The notes below the pieces were generated by a model. That model had not been told where the DNA came from. It did no database searches and saw only the letters and a program-made list of their open reading frames with translations. This document shows, piece after piece, positions 51,126-63,395 of a DNA stretch of 64,000 nt. Source of the stretch: Neolentinus lepideus HHB14362 ss-1. Its lineage: Eukaryota > Basidiomycota > Agaricomycetes > Gloeophyllales > Gloeophyllaceae. A program made the position numbers and the translations under genes. Positions within the stretch are counted from its first letter, which is position 1, and each line of letters starts with the position of its first letter. Location: assembly GCA_001632425.1 (NCBI GenBank), contig KV425554.1:170634-234633 (forward strand). The letters run 5' to 3'.

Positions 51126-52475
51126 GTTGGGCTGAACAACGAGAAGGTGAGTCTAAGCAGCGAGGAGTACCAAGCTGCGCGGTACCGGTACCGACAGGTG
51201 GGTTTTAAGAGTTAAGAGGAAAGCCTTTCCGGTTGTCAGTCAGGGCCCGTGTAGGTGCACTTGATTCCCGGCCGGGATTGCGGGTGACGTTCCAGGGAGG
51301 AACTCGGGTGGAAGTGCCTAACTAGCCTCCGCGTATCAGTGTCCTGCCCGAGGGCGTACCTCGAAACATATATCCCGCTATGACCTCCAAACTCTCACCT
51401 TGGGTGGCGTAAGATAGCATCAATCGAAAGTGTAGTGGGCATCAGAAACTGATGGATGAACCGCATCAATTTGCCATATTTAGATCACATCTGCAGTCGA
51501 AGCTTCCTCGAGATCTTCAAACCAGGTTCATAATCCCCTGATAAATGATGCAGTCTCACATGGATGCAAGAATTTCCCTGCAACCACGCGAAATGTATGA
51601 CGCGACGCGTCTGCCTCAGCTAATATGCTTCGTTTGTCTCCGTCGTCCGGTATTCGGGTTGCCTCGGTTGTTCGCGACCGAAGAAATTCGTCGAAGTGCC
51701 CATCCGAGTAACGGATGCACGCAATATCGACCATCAAGAGAAAGTCCGAGTTTCTATAGCGACGATGACCTTGGCCGAGGGATCAGGACATTTTACTCAT
51801 CCGAATGCAGCTGCGAAGATTCCGACCACGAAGCTTCGACAGGCAGGAGATTACGACAGGTCGCTGTTTGAAAATAGCGAAAGGCAACGGACGCCGATGT
51901 CAAAGAAGAGGCGTCGTGGAAGGTCGAGTCCTTCTTGGTTCTTGTCTATACCATATTATTCTTGGTGGAGCTGCTAGAGCAGTCCGGTCATTTCAGCCTG
52001 AGAGGACCTCGATACCGCGGTCGTTGCCCGGACCGCGAGGATAAACAGAGAGATTTTGAGAACCAATTTATTACGGAGACGAACCGCAGGCGGCAGGACC
52101 AGGTGTAAGTGAACTGTGCAACCAGACTGTTGAAATAATGGAAAGCGCGTGCAGGTAGAGTAGTTGTTTGAAGGAGTCGACACGAGACCATCAGATAGCT
52201 TGCCCTTAGGCCTTAGGGCATGATGATGTTCGAGGCCAGGGCATGACAGGGTAGAGCAGGGTAGCCTCCTCTCTGGGCTGGATTCCCACACCATATGGAC
52301 CAGCTCTAGCAAGGTTCTGCCCCCAATCGCGCTATGAGATGCGGAGAGTTAGGGAATCGGATCGCGCACAAGATACAACCTCCAGCGGAACCGGAAGCTG
52401 TAAGTCAAAGCTAAGTACAACCTCGCCCAAACCTCGGCACGTGCGTGAGCGCGTCTTCACCAAAACTCTCCTGCG
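51126..52475. other. intergenic region between divergent genes
   Basis: About 1.35 kb holding promoters of the GMC oxidase and the CLPTM1 homologue. Open frames at 51545-52044 have no recognisable features. No gene is called. Confidence 0.4.
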
Positions 52476-55276
52476 ATGTCTGCCCCGGCCCAAACGCCTC
52501 CTGCAGCGACAGCGGGACGACCAGCTGCTAACAGAGAAGAGGAACCAGCTTGGCGCAGGTACATTGGAATAGCACAGGTAAGAACCGAGACTGCAATTTC
52601 AGTTCAGAGATGGACGAAACGCTGAATACCAGACTAGCAAATATTCGTGGTGTGGGCCATATCACAGCTAGGTATATGGTCCTTACGACTCGTTGCCAAA
52701 ACGTCCTGATCATTTGCCTGGGATGTAGCGACAAAGTTTCTCGCTTCTCGTGTAGCCCCAACAGCGGGCCCGCCGACACCTGCCGTCACTCCGGGCAGCG
52801 TTTCACAGACGACTTCTCAGCAAGTCTCACCATTCCAGTCACCTCCTGTGCAAGCATACCTAGACCCATCATGGCCGCTTGGAATACCGATGTCTATGCA
52901 CGTATATCTATCCACCTCCCCGACTGGAGACGTGTTTCCCAATGAGTGGACGTCGGGTAATCGGAAGGACCAGGATGAGAGCCTCCCGAAGTTTGTGTGG
53001 GACAACATCACCTTTGGTGATTGGAAGGAGACGAGGACGATTGATTTCGATGTTAATCTACCAATGGTAAGTTGCTAAAATTGAAGTAATACGCACTATA
53101 CTGAAGAACAGGCAGTCTGTTCAACACAACGGATCCATGTGGGCGGATGTCTTCCTGGTAAAGCAGGGCAGAAGCCTGGATCCATCGGATGTCAACTTCG
53201 ACCCAGCTTCTGTTCACCATGTCAGGAAGTGTAAGTATCAGTTTTGCATCCAGCACATTCTTGGACCGATGACAATGACTGGATAGTGCTTACGCGCTAT
53301 ATGCCAAAACTGAAGGCTAGGAAGGAAAGGAATCTTCTTTCTTCTGCAGAGCAAGAACAGCTTGAAGAAGAGGAACAAGTCAGTACCCCGTGTGCTATTG
53401 ACGCTATTGGTCTTATTATGTTTCAGCCGCAGGAGGACCTGACCGTGTCACACTGGCATCCCGTATGTCTCGACCATCATTGTATATTATCTGGCCAGTG
53501 GCAACTAAAATGACCCCCAGAATTTGACCTTGGCTTTAGTATCGGATGCAGTGACGCTGCCGTTCAACCAGCTGCCTCCAGTCCTAATGGAACGTCTGTA
53601 CTTAGCCTCAATGATATAAACCAACTCATGTTCAGCTAACTTGAATATGCAGATGTCTCTCTAGTCCCTGGCCTCCGCGACGACACCGGCACAAAAGGTT
53701 TCTATCGTCCTATCATCTTCCCGAACGACTTTTGGCACCTCCGTTCGCAATACATTGAGATCAACACTACCACACCTACCCTCCCACTGCAAATCGTCTT
53801 CCAGCCGATGTCATACTTCAAGTTCCAGATGTTCGCGTCGATGACGCAGGGATTTAACGAGGCGGCGAAGCAGCAGGGTACGGGCGCGGGCGCGGAGTTG
53901 GATGAGGTGAAGAGGATGCTAGTAGAGACGAATCCGTATTTTTTGGCGTTGACGGGGATTGTTGGTGTATTGCATACTGTGTAAGTACGGAGGTTTGTTG
54001 GTACGTCCGAAGGATGCTGATGACCTTCGGTAGATTCGAGATGTTGGCTTTCAAGAACGATGTGTCGCATTGGCGGCAGAAGAACGAACTTGTCGGGGTG
54101 TCTGTCAGGTATGTGCATCACCATTCAGATAGGCTTTATCTAATAACTTGATGATTTTCAGGACGGTGAGGTTCTCGAACCGAGTTCCCGGTCCGAGTAC
54201 TCATCAGACTATGTTAGATCGTAGCAAATGTCGTCATCCAACTTATCATTCTTCTATACCTTGTCGACAACAACGAACAGACTAGCTGGATGATTCTGTT
54301 CGGTCAGGGTACGGGGCTGCTGATTGAAGCATGGAAGGTACGATCCCAAGCAGACCGTCAGGAATGATACTAAGAGCTTCTGGTCATAGATTACGAAGGC
54401 GGTCGACTTCAAGCTGGTTGCTGCGCCGGCGGGGTCCATCCTGCCGTATAAGGTAGAAATTCATGGTAAGCATCCACTTCCGCTGGGCGTTCATCATTAA
54501 ATGGTGGTCACTGCCGTTAGACAAGCATGTACTGAGTGAGGATGAGAAGAAGACGCAAGAGTAAGTGAGAGTCGTTCCGCGCGTCTGATCACATCCTTAT
54601 ATCCACGCTCAGATATGATCGATTGGCCTACCGCTACGTCTCTTATGCGGCAATCCCACTCTTGGCGGCTTATACTGTATATTCCTTATTATATGAGTCG
54701 CACCGAGGCTGGTACAGCTTTGTCATATCGACGCTCACATCGTTTGTCTATATGTTTGGATTCGTGAGTATATTTGCGGTTTCTCTAAACCGATATCTCA
54801 ATTGACAACACTGTTCAGGCGCAACTCGTCCCCCAGTTGATCATCAACTACAAATTGAAAGTAAGTCTGACACATATGATCAATGTTCTCCTCGTCTAAT
54901 CTCATCGTCAGAGCGTGTCTCATATGCCCATGAAAGCAATGATTTACAAGACGCTGTCGACCGTGGTGGATGATCTCTTTGCGTAGGTGTTCGGACGTCC
55001 TCAGTTCCGGTGTACGCTAAGTGGTGCTTCACGTTCAGCTTCTGCATCAAGATGCCTGCCTTACATAGATTGGCATGCTTCCGAGACGATCTGGTCTTCC
55101 TAGTATTTTTGTATCAGGTGAGGCTTGTTCTACCCTGTGGGCGGGAGTGCAGCTGATTTTGCGCTTAGCGATGGATATATCGAATTGACCCGAAGCGGAT
55201 TAATGAGTATGGCCAGGTGATGGAACCCGAGGATGCCAGTGACGAGAAGTCTACAGAAACCAAAAAGACACGGTAG
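52476..55276 (+). CDS. CLPTM1: CLPTM1-family transmembrane protein
   Basis: Homologue of the cleft lip and palate transmembrane protein 1 family (also CLPTM1L), ER/Golgi multi-pass proteins; CLPTM1L has been described as a lipid scramblase for GPI precursors. About 14 exons give ~630 residues. The sequence has an N-terminal TM, PLGIPMSMHVYLST, LPKFVWDNITFGDW, the conserved luminal FYRPIIFPNDFWHLR, NPYFLALTGIVGVLHTVFEML, and the last helices YRYVSYAAIPLLAAYTVYSL, GFAQLVPQLIINYKLKSV and DDLFAFCIKMP, ending RWIYRIDPKRINEYGQ. All splice sites chosen are GT-AG and in frame. Confidence 0.92.
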
Positions 55277-55578
55277 GACAATCGTGTGGAGGTGGCGTCT
55301 TCGTTGCAGCTTTCAGTCGTAGAGACTTTCCGGTGTACGTTATGCACGTCATGTTACATTATTTGATTGGGTTTGTTACGCTATTGTAATTGAGGACGAA
55401 GCCCGAAGCAAGTCATGTTGTACACAGCCTTGCTAAGTCTGGCTGGTAAGAAGGACGAGCGTCAGTGCATGACTCGGCTCTCGGGCTCTCTTCGCATGTG
55501 CGGCAACTCTAGTCCGATCGCAGACCCGCTTTTCTTTCTCTTCTTTAGGCTGCTTCCTGCTTTATCCTCCACTCGTTC

Positions 55579-58390
55579 ATGGCGACCTCGCAAAATGCTA
55601 CGGTCTACTCATGCAAATGCCTGAACGTACGCTGCTACGCTCAATCGGCTTCTGGGTCGTCCTCGGAAATACAGGCAGACCCGCAGTTTATCCCGGTCTA
55701 CGTCGGTGACGAGGGCATTACAATTGTGGGTTGGGGAGGAGGTGCAGTCTGAATTCCTCTGGTATTCACTTGGCTTTTGCAGGCTCATAGTCAAGTGACC
55801 TTGCGAAAACGGACTAAGATATCTCAAGATGAAGAGCGATCCCGATGGATCCGGTACATGTCCTTAACCTGCCTACTGTGCGATACCTTGGTGTATCGAG
55901 TACTCCAGGTGGTCTCTCCTGAAGCCGAAGGAAGCGAAGGGGCAGTACTACCCACTGAGGGATGGACGGAGACAGAACCACTGAAGAGTGTCAGTGGTTG
56001 GGTCGAGGTTCACGAGGAATGTTTGGTATGTACACTTTTGTTCTGTATTTGTCACGTTTCTCGCTGTTAAGAATTGGATCCTGTTCGCTTGTGTGCTGAC
56101 TTAAGCGCTTGGTCCGCAGACCGGAGAGGCTGTACAACAGCTTGAAGCATCTCCCTCTTATTCACTGTTATTTCGCGTTATCCTGCCTGCAGAAATGCCT
56201 TCGTCTCCAGTCGATTCTTTGCTCAAGCCAGCCACTCCGCCTCCGCCATCTTCGCCTATCTCCCGGACATATTTACCTCCGATGCCACCTCTCTTCCCTC
56301 CAGCACCCTTCACACCCTCACACCATACGTTCAGTTATCTTGCCTCCTTAGCCACAGAAGAGTCTGCTAAAATCAGATCCGAGGCTGAGCAATATTTGGC
56401 TGCTGTTACTCAAGCAAAGTTAATCGAGATTAACCGGGTTGAGGAGGAGCTTCGCCGCCAGGTTGAGTTGTTGTGGAGAAAGTTCAGGAGGGAAATTCTC
56501 AAAATCGATGAAAACATTGATGATGTCACTCTGAGGCCAAGTAATCGTCGGAGGGAGAGTGGTAGCCGTGCTAGATCAACTTCTGACGGGAAGATAACCA
56601 ACGGGACAGCACCAGTATCTATCCGGTTTTTCGTCCCCGACCGTAGTTCGTCGACTAGTAGGGCATCTAGTCCACCGGGCATTCGGGGGCAGTCAGCTCT
56701 CTCCGCATCACTGGTTCCTTCACCCTCCCGTGATCCTCAAGTCTACGAGAATCAGAAGCAGTCCGAACCAGCTGCCCGAGGTTCTCCATTAGCAGTTGTA
56801 TATGATGTCCCCTCAGATGATTCCTTGGACGATGGTGCCACGGTTGGACGTAAAACGCCATCTAGGTTCCGGTCAAAATCAGTGCCGACTCGCATCAAGG
56901 ACGATCCTAGCAGCAGAATTCTGTCTCCCTTCCATAGGGATATGGATCAGTCAAAGGATGTCGCCACAAGTTTCCGATATTTTGCCAACCTCGACCACCA
57001 TATGGCTCATGCCACACCTGCAACGGTCAACGATGAGAAGATTGCTTCCAGTCCGAAGGTAACTGCCGTGGAGAGTGACAACTTGAACGGAGGAGAGGGC
57101 CCTAGCACTCCGCCGAAAGCTCGTAAGTCTCGATCGAGGAGTAGAACACGAGATACGGAAAGTAGCCCAAGGAAGGACGGTGATTTGAAAACACGACGCA
57201 AAGTGACGTTCAATGTTCAGCCTGCTGTGGTGACAATCACAAGGGAAGTGACTGCTGAGAAGGAAGCCCACGAAGCCTCCTTAGCACAGGAACGATCCGA
57301 AGGTACCTGTAATTTGACTTGATGCAGCGAAATCCATTGATGTTATTCATTCTGGTATAGATATGATCTTCGACCTCGATGACGATGTCAACGGGCAAAG
57401 CTCGAACGGCGTGCTCAGTTTAACTCTCCACGAGCCCGCTCGTGCACCACCGCGTCCCCGTGGCCGGCAGCGTAATGCCAGTAACGAAGGCTTGCCACAA
57501 TCATACTCCTCCTTGCGACCCGCGTCACTGCCAGCTCCGTCCAATGTAAGACCTGCTACGGAAGAATCTTTGGACAGCCCTCGGTCACTCAAGTCCGATG
57601 CACCGTTACAAGAGCAGCGACAGCGCAAGACAAGAACGAGGGAACGTAGCGAAGACGATGATCGTCCGCTCGATCCTCGGGAAGAGGAGATTCTGAAATT
57701 AGTGGCTGCGGATACACCCAGTCATCGTGGGGCGTGGAACAAGGATAGTAAAGCTTGGCAAACGTTCGTACGACGGCAGGACAAACGATCGCAAGTGTCA
57801 AAAGATACTTCTATCACAGAAGAGGATGAGGATGAGGACGAGTACGAAGAGGAGGCTGATGCTGGGATCTTTGACGATTTTGAAGATCCGTCGGAGAGTG
57901 ATCTAGATGATGCGGGAGACGGGTATTCTAACGGTGAGTCCGACTCGGAGATTGCGCATTGTTTGTACTGATGTATCTCGCAGACAAATATCCGACGGAT
58001 TTGAAATCACATCGCCTCGGTTCGTCGATGCCTATAGCTATTGGTCCGCTATCGCGATCAAAGAAAGCGTTGGGTGTACCTTCATATCAGCCGAAGACGT
58101 CGCTGTCAGATCGTCCTGGTCTGATGGTACCAGTCCTTCGACCAGCTCAAGGGAGTAGTGATACTGCCGCGGCACTGCGGAAAGCGTCATATGCAGAGCG
58201 AGATAGGATGCGGGACAGCGATCCTGGCCCTCTTGATTTCACGAATGAAGATGCGGGCGAGGAAGAGGAAGACTCTGATCCCGAAAGATTTCTCGTGCCA
58301 GGGAGTGTCGGTCGGCAGCGTGCTCTAAAGATCTTGGAAGCGAGAAGCAAGATGCCTTCTGCCAGCATGTGGATGAGTCTCGCAGAATAA
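55579..58390 (+). CDS. unrecognised protein with N-terminal Cys motifs and long disordered region
   Basis: Five exons give ~850 residues. The first ~170 residues look folded: SCKCLNVRCYA and, after a short intron, MSLTCLLCDTLVYRV. The C.C and C..C pairs could bind zinc. Next come a Pro-rich linker, a coiled-coil stretch (EEELRRQVELLWRKFRREILKIDENI), and ~550 mostly disordered residues rich in Ser/Arg/Pro with acidic runs. The C-terminus contains YAERDRMRDSDPGPLDF and VGRQRALKILEARSKMPSASM, which look conserved in character, but I cannot name the family. Splice junctions keep frame throughout. It is convergent with the AAA ATPase gene. Function is unknown. Confidence 0.75.
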
Positions 58391-58650
58391 AGTCCTGTGC
58401 TACTGATGTGGTGTTTATATGTAGCTTACTGTGCCCCTGCTTAATCTGTACCCAAGCAATGTATTGATCTGTTGTTTGTCACGTTAATAAATTGAAGAAC
58501 GTCGGAGCTATTACTAATGGCTGAGCGCTGAGGTTTCACGACATGGATATGCTTGTACTCTTGTGGCACCTCGCCTAGAAGGCCACGATACTACATCTAC
58601 ACTCCTACCGTCACGAAGGTCTCCACGGATTTGAGCGGGGTACATCCTCA

Positions 58651-60602
58651 CTAGAACATGAAAGGTCTCCTAAGAGTAGACGTAGCGAGAGACATCGAAC
58701 GAAGACTGCTTTCTTCTCGCTGTTGCTGTATCAAGCGCTGAGTTTCCAGAGACGAGGGGTCCAGTACCGGGGACGCGGAATAGGCACGATTTGTCGAAGG
58801 AAGGCTCCTGAACGACGGTGACACCTTGTCAAGCTCTTTACGGAGTTTGACAATTTGCTGCTTCAGGATAGAGGCGAAGTCCAACCGGCGCTCCTTGTCT
58901 GACCTGTCATCTCCTACTAGAAGAACTAGAGTGGAAACACTAAGGGCTTGGTCAGTAGAGAATAGCTGCATAGTCACGAATGCAAACACACAAAGCTTCC
59001 TTGAGGTATGCAAAGCTGAATTTGTCCGTTAATTTGGCAACTTCGTTCACCAAGCTGTCAGGAAAATCAACCGCGTCGTTCTTCTCAAGCTTCTTCTGCC
59101 AGTATTTGCAATACAGGGTACGCTCCTCGAGATCTGGGTCGCCGAAGAGGCTAGAATGAGGTGGCCTAGGTTAGTGGATCCTAAGCTGAGTCAACACACT
59201 GCACGTACTACTTGCGATCAAACCTGCTAGGCCTGGTAGACAATGCAGGGTCGAGCTTTTCGACGTGGTTTGTGGTGCCAATAAGCAAAAGACCATCATT
59301 CCCCTCTAGGCCATCAACTTGATTGAGGAAGAAGGACCGATTTCGATCGTTTATTAGGCTGTCCAGGTCTTCCATTACGAGGACGCAAGGTGCCAACTGA
59401 CGGGCCTTGTTGAACACAGTTGCCATCGACGCCTCTTCGCCGGCATAACCTGAATCATGGGTATGTAGTCGAATAGTGAGTGATGGAAGATCTGCACGTA
59501 CTCTGGAATGACTTTACATAGAGGGGGAGGTATCCCCTTTCCTCGCAGCCCTTCATGATGGCCTTGATACTTATGGTCTTGCCATTTCCTACTCAAGGTC
59601 AGATCTTACTGAACAGCGTACAACGCTAGGTTCATACCTGGAGGACCGTACATAATCAAGCCACGCTGAAACGAGACAGAGAATCAGACTAACTATTGCA
59701 AGTATCTACAGTTACATACCTTCCACGGGATGGCCAGCTGCTTGTACAGCTGCTCTGACGAAAAGAAACCGAATACGTCCTTTTGAAGAGAGGTCTTGAA
59801 ATCTTCTTTCATAATGACGTCTTTCCAGTCCGCCTTCTGAACCTCGGTCCACAGGCTAGAATCCTGCCGCCAAAATCCTTGGTTGAAGACCCAAATTTCC
59901 TCATGTACCTCTGTGTACCATTTGCCAACAGTCATCAAGTAATCATTTATAGGATCTTCAGGGCCTTCGTGCAGAATGAAGTTGTTTTGTATGAGGGCAA
60001 ATCCGTCACGCCACTAATGATTTCATTCAGAGTCCGCCATAGACGACACGAATGCGCTATACCTTAGTGACATAGATGACAAACTCGTGATCCTAGGGAA
60101 TACTCAGGTTCTGCCGCAAGAATAGCTTCTACATGCTTACGCTCCAGGCGACTTTGAATGACCCGAACATGACTTGATTTAGGAGAACACCAGGTCCTGC
60201 CGCGGAGCGACGGGCCAGAGGCACAAAGATTGTGTTCTTGATCACGTCTGAGGGGGCTATGGGTTGGACAAGTGCATCTGGGAACCCGAGCAGATCGCTC
60301 GTGCTCATAACAATGGTATGGTCAGGGTGTAGCTTGCGCAGAGCACTTAGTCTACGAATCCCTCAGCACTGACGAAACTCGTATACAGTGTGCGCGTTAC
60401 CCGTATAACTCAGGTACACTTCGTTTCCCAGAAGCTACAGATGCAGATAATCGTGTCAAGAACCGTTGAGCTGGGCACTCAGGGAATGCCTACATTGATC
60501 GATCCAATAGTCAAACAGAGGGTCCGCGCTCATTGCAGCATTGGCTTCATTGAAGGACACATTGATGAATGCATCTTCGATACTCGAGAGAGAGTTATTC
60601 AT
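58651..60602 (-). CDS. AAA+ ATPase, BCS1-like
   Basis: About ten exons give ~480 residues. The N-terminal half has SFKVAW and HEEIWVFNQGFWRQDSSLW, typical of a fungal P-loop ATPase family related to BCS1. Then comes the AAA core: GLIMYGPPGNGKT (Walker A), CVLVMEDLDSL (Walker B), LLLIGTTNHVEKLDPAL (sensor 1) and STRPSRFDRK with the arginine finger, followed by a coiled, basic C-terminus. No mitochondrial membrane anchor is evident, so a BCS1 role in complex III assembly is not supported. A general unfoldase or chaperone role is an inference. It is divergent from TOM20. Confidence 0.85.
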
Positions 60603-60832
60603 GATGCGCAAAGTCGTCCTGTACGAATGGTTCTGTGCAAAGCCTGTTCTGCTGCGCAGATGCGCGCCGTCCGAGATTGTACCTGCATCTTAGCACTTTA
60701 GCGGCCAAATACGAGCGCGGCGGGAAAGCACTGAGAAGACGGTAATTGCCATCCCGGGCGCTTGTCCACGTGTAGGACGCGTGGGACTGGAAGACTTCGC
60801 GCTGGTGGCGCTAAACTTTCCCGGCATCGACG
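60603..60832. promoter_or_regulatory. shared divergent promoter (AAA ATPase / TOM20)
   Basis: Only 230 bases separate the two start codons, so both promoters must overlap here. No specific factor site is identified. Confidence 0.45.
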
Positions 60833-61602
60833 ATGACGAGGACATCCACCGTGCTCACCGTCGCTGGTGTCACTCTTGTTAGTGGACTATTTGTCTACGC
60901 TGTCTACTTTGACTACCGCCGCAGGAATGATGCTTCATTCCGGAAGAAACTTCGTCAGTACCTTTTACGCGTTCTGCCACATCCTTACAAATCGTATACT
61001 TTCCGTCAGGTAAGGAGAAGAAGAAGATCGACAAACACGTAGCGCAGACGAAGGGGGATATCTCTGTTTCCATTGACACGGAGGATCTTCGAGCAGCGTT
61101 GGAGAAGGTGCGGAGCGAGGACATGCCTGGATCGGCTGAAGAAAAGGAGAAATTCTTCATGACACACGTCGGTATGGGAGAGCAACTCTCCATCCAGGGT
61201 AAGCGAACAGTCAAGACTTCAGGCGTGCGCCCTCGCTTCATCTATAATATTAGGTCCAGCGTTCCACCTTCCCGCCGCATTATCCTTCTACAGAGCCCTT
61301 CGGGTCTACCCATCTCCCGTTGAGCTCATAGTCATCTACCAAAAGACTGTGCCGGAGCCTGTGTTCAAGGTGTGTATGGCGAGTTGTTTCCTTGTGAATG
61401 TCGGCTGAGCAATCTCCAGATTGTCATGGACTTAATGAACATGGACGTGAGTGAACCTTCTTCAGAGTCCGGCTCGGTGCACCAGGCAGGCAATTTCGAG
61501 GATGAGGAGACCAGTCCGATCTCGAGCGGCCCTCCTTCGGAGACATCATCGCATGAGTGGGATAGAGTCACGGACCCGGGCAGTCAGACGCCGGCAGCAT
61601 GA
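60833..61602 (+). CDS. TOM20: mitochondrial import receptor subunit TOM20
   Basis: An outer-membrane receptor for presequence proteins in the TOM complex. Four exons give ~195 residues. The N-terminal anchor is VLTVAGVTLVSGLFVYAVYF followed by a basic DYRRRNDASFRKKLRK. The receptor domain has FFMTHVGMGEQLSIQGPAFH, AALSFYRALRVYPSPVELI and YQKTVPEPVFK, then IVMDLMNMD and an acidic, Ser-rich tail. These are the Tom20/MAS20 hallmarks. Introns are GT-AG and in frame. The SET-domain gene follows ~240 bases downstream on the same strand. Confidence 0.93.
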
Positions 61603-61838
61603 AGTCCTCGGAGTTGACCGTCTATAGTTGGATTCTCTCTTATAGCTTCGTGTCTCTACTTCCATTATCTAAATACTGATTTACTTTGCTTCAATGTATA
61701 TCAATTGCTCCATCTCTTTCACGCGTGCAGGTAAAAGAACGTGTTGAAGGTGAGTGAAGTTGATGGCGTCGTCGAGCTTGGACTGAGCACCCCTCGTGCT
61801 GATGCGTAGGTTATTACAACGTTTTTCCTCCGAAGAAC

Positions 61839-63123
61839 ATGAAAGTCAAGGTGGGTCAGGTTGAAGCAGCTGACGGCAAGAAGAAGATACTTGTCGCAGC
61901 CGAAGATTTCAAAGCTGGCGATGTCATCTATAAGGTTCTCCACTTGTCCAGCGTTGATAATCATAATGGCTAATGACCGAGGACAGGAGCAACCGATTGT
62001 GACTGTGCTCGACCTTGACCTGGAGGGCAAGGGCATCTACTGCACTCACTGTTTCCGCGAAATCGAGAAGGACATGGCTATACATGCCGAGCAAGACCGG
62101 TGGGATGCTGTGTATTGTTCCAAGGACTGCCAAGTGAATTCCAAGACTCAATCTGAAAACATCCTATTTGGACTGGAGCCTATTCTACCCCCTCAAATCG
62201 CCCCTGATCTCACGAACAAAGAGGAACGCAAAGCCGTGCAGCAGGTATTCGTCGATTACCTCAAGCGCAGAGGCAAGGCCGTTCCTCTCTTGGTGTCGAG
62301 ATTCCTTGCGCGCCAGGTCGCTGCCGAGACAACGAAAATGATTCCTGCCGCCGGCGGTTCTAGTCCTGCTGCTTCTAACTCTTTAGAAGACGGGGAGTAC
62401 TCGTTCATGGACCACATCGAGAGACTCCGGTATCTGGTCACCAGCATACCGGACGAAGAGGTTACTTTGGTGGCAAATGTTTTGAAGGCTGCGCTGCCAG
62501 GGATCGAGGCTTTCGTATCGCAAGAGAGGCAGATTCTCTTGACCGGGAAAATGGCATACAACGCCATTGGTGTCTGCTTTGGAGGCGGCAGACATGACAA
62601 GGTAATAATCCATCTCATGTCGCCCAGAAGTGTTCTTACAAGGTCACTTACAGCCCGACTCGGACGAGCATCCTGAAGACAAGGAAAGGACAAGAACGCC
62701 CTACGGAACTTCGAAACAAATAGGCAGTGGCTTCTACGCTGTATCAGCTTATGTAAGTCCACTGTCCCTGACGATTCTATCCACGTCTCATTACTGTCGC
62801 AGCTCAACCATTCCTGCGACCCGTCTGCTCGCCCATCGTTCAGTAGTGGCACCGCGGAACTGAGCCTCATTGCCAACCGTGATATCAAGGAAGGAGAAGA
62901 AATAACCATGGCATACGTGGATGTCTCCCAACATCCGGACGAGTCGCCTACCGATGCCAGGAGGCGCCGTCGGATCGAGCTCGCCTGCGGCTGGAGATTC
63001 GCATGCACCTGCACCAAGTGCTTGGCCGAGGGTGCACAAGGGGGTGTGGCGGACAGTGATGTTCCCGACCAAAAAGATGAGTCCAAAGTCGAAGAGGTTG
63101 TCCAACGCGTTGAAGGGCCATAA
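61839..63123 (+). CDS. SET-domain protein (SMYD-like)
   Basis: Predicted protein-lysine methyltransferase of ~380 residues. The SET halves are split by an insertion. The N-terminal part (ILVAAEDFKAGDVIYK, EQPIVTVL) precedes a small Cys cluster (YCTHCFREI, YCSKDCQ) resembling a reduced MYND finger. The C-terminal part has LNHSCDPSARP, GEEITMAYVDV and a post-SET CTCTKC. Four exons are supported. The start is uncertain: the ATG at 61839 is usable, but VKERVEGYYNVFPPK can be read just upstream through an intron (61760-61808 region) and probably belongs to the protein, whose first exon I could not fix. Confidence 0.82.
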
Positions 63124-63291
63124 ATGCGTTTTTAACGAGCTCAGACTGATGTCTCGCGCTGGACCTAAAATATTGTATCTCTCGCATAATGAACTTTTGC
63201 ATTCTTTACTACCCCCGCATGATTTGACAAATACATGCATACATTCCATCCGTCCAGCGCAACAGCCGGTTTCCGGAGGTGCAGACCTTAC

Positions 63292-63395
63292 CGGGGGCTT
63301 GGGTTGGGGTTCAAGGGAATTTGTGGCATCTCAGGCCCATTGTCGCGCCGAGCCAGTGTTCGGTAAGCGGGCCCGCACCTGGTTGGGCTCGCGCG
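63292..63395. mobile_element. degenerate second copy of the Harbinger-like MITE
   Basis: About 105 bases match the reverse complement of the right half of the element at 21159-21614. Shared blocks are GGGCTTGGG-TGGGGTT, AAGGGAATTTGTGGC, GGCCCAT-GTCGCG, GTTCGGT and GGTTGGGCT. The terminal inverted repeat is not intact and no target duplication can be read, so this is an old, truncated copy. It starts ~170 bases after the SET gene. Confidence 0.7.

Noticed and set aside
51545..52044. Several overlapping plus-strand frames up to 108 codons
   Set aside because: No family resemblance and no coherent splicing; they probably lie in a divergent promoter region.
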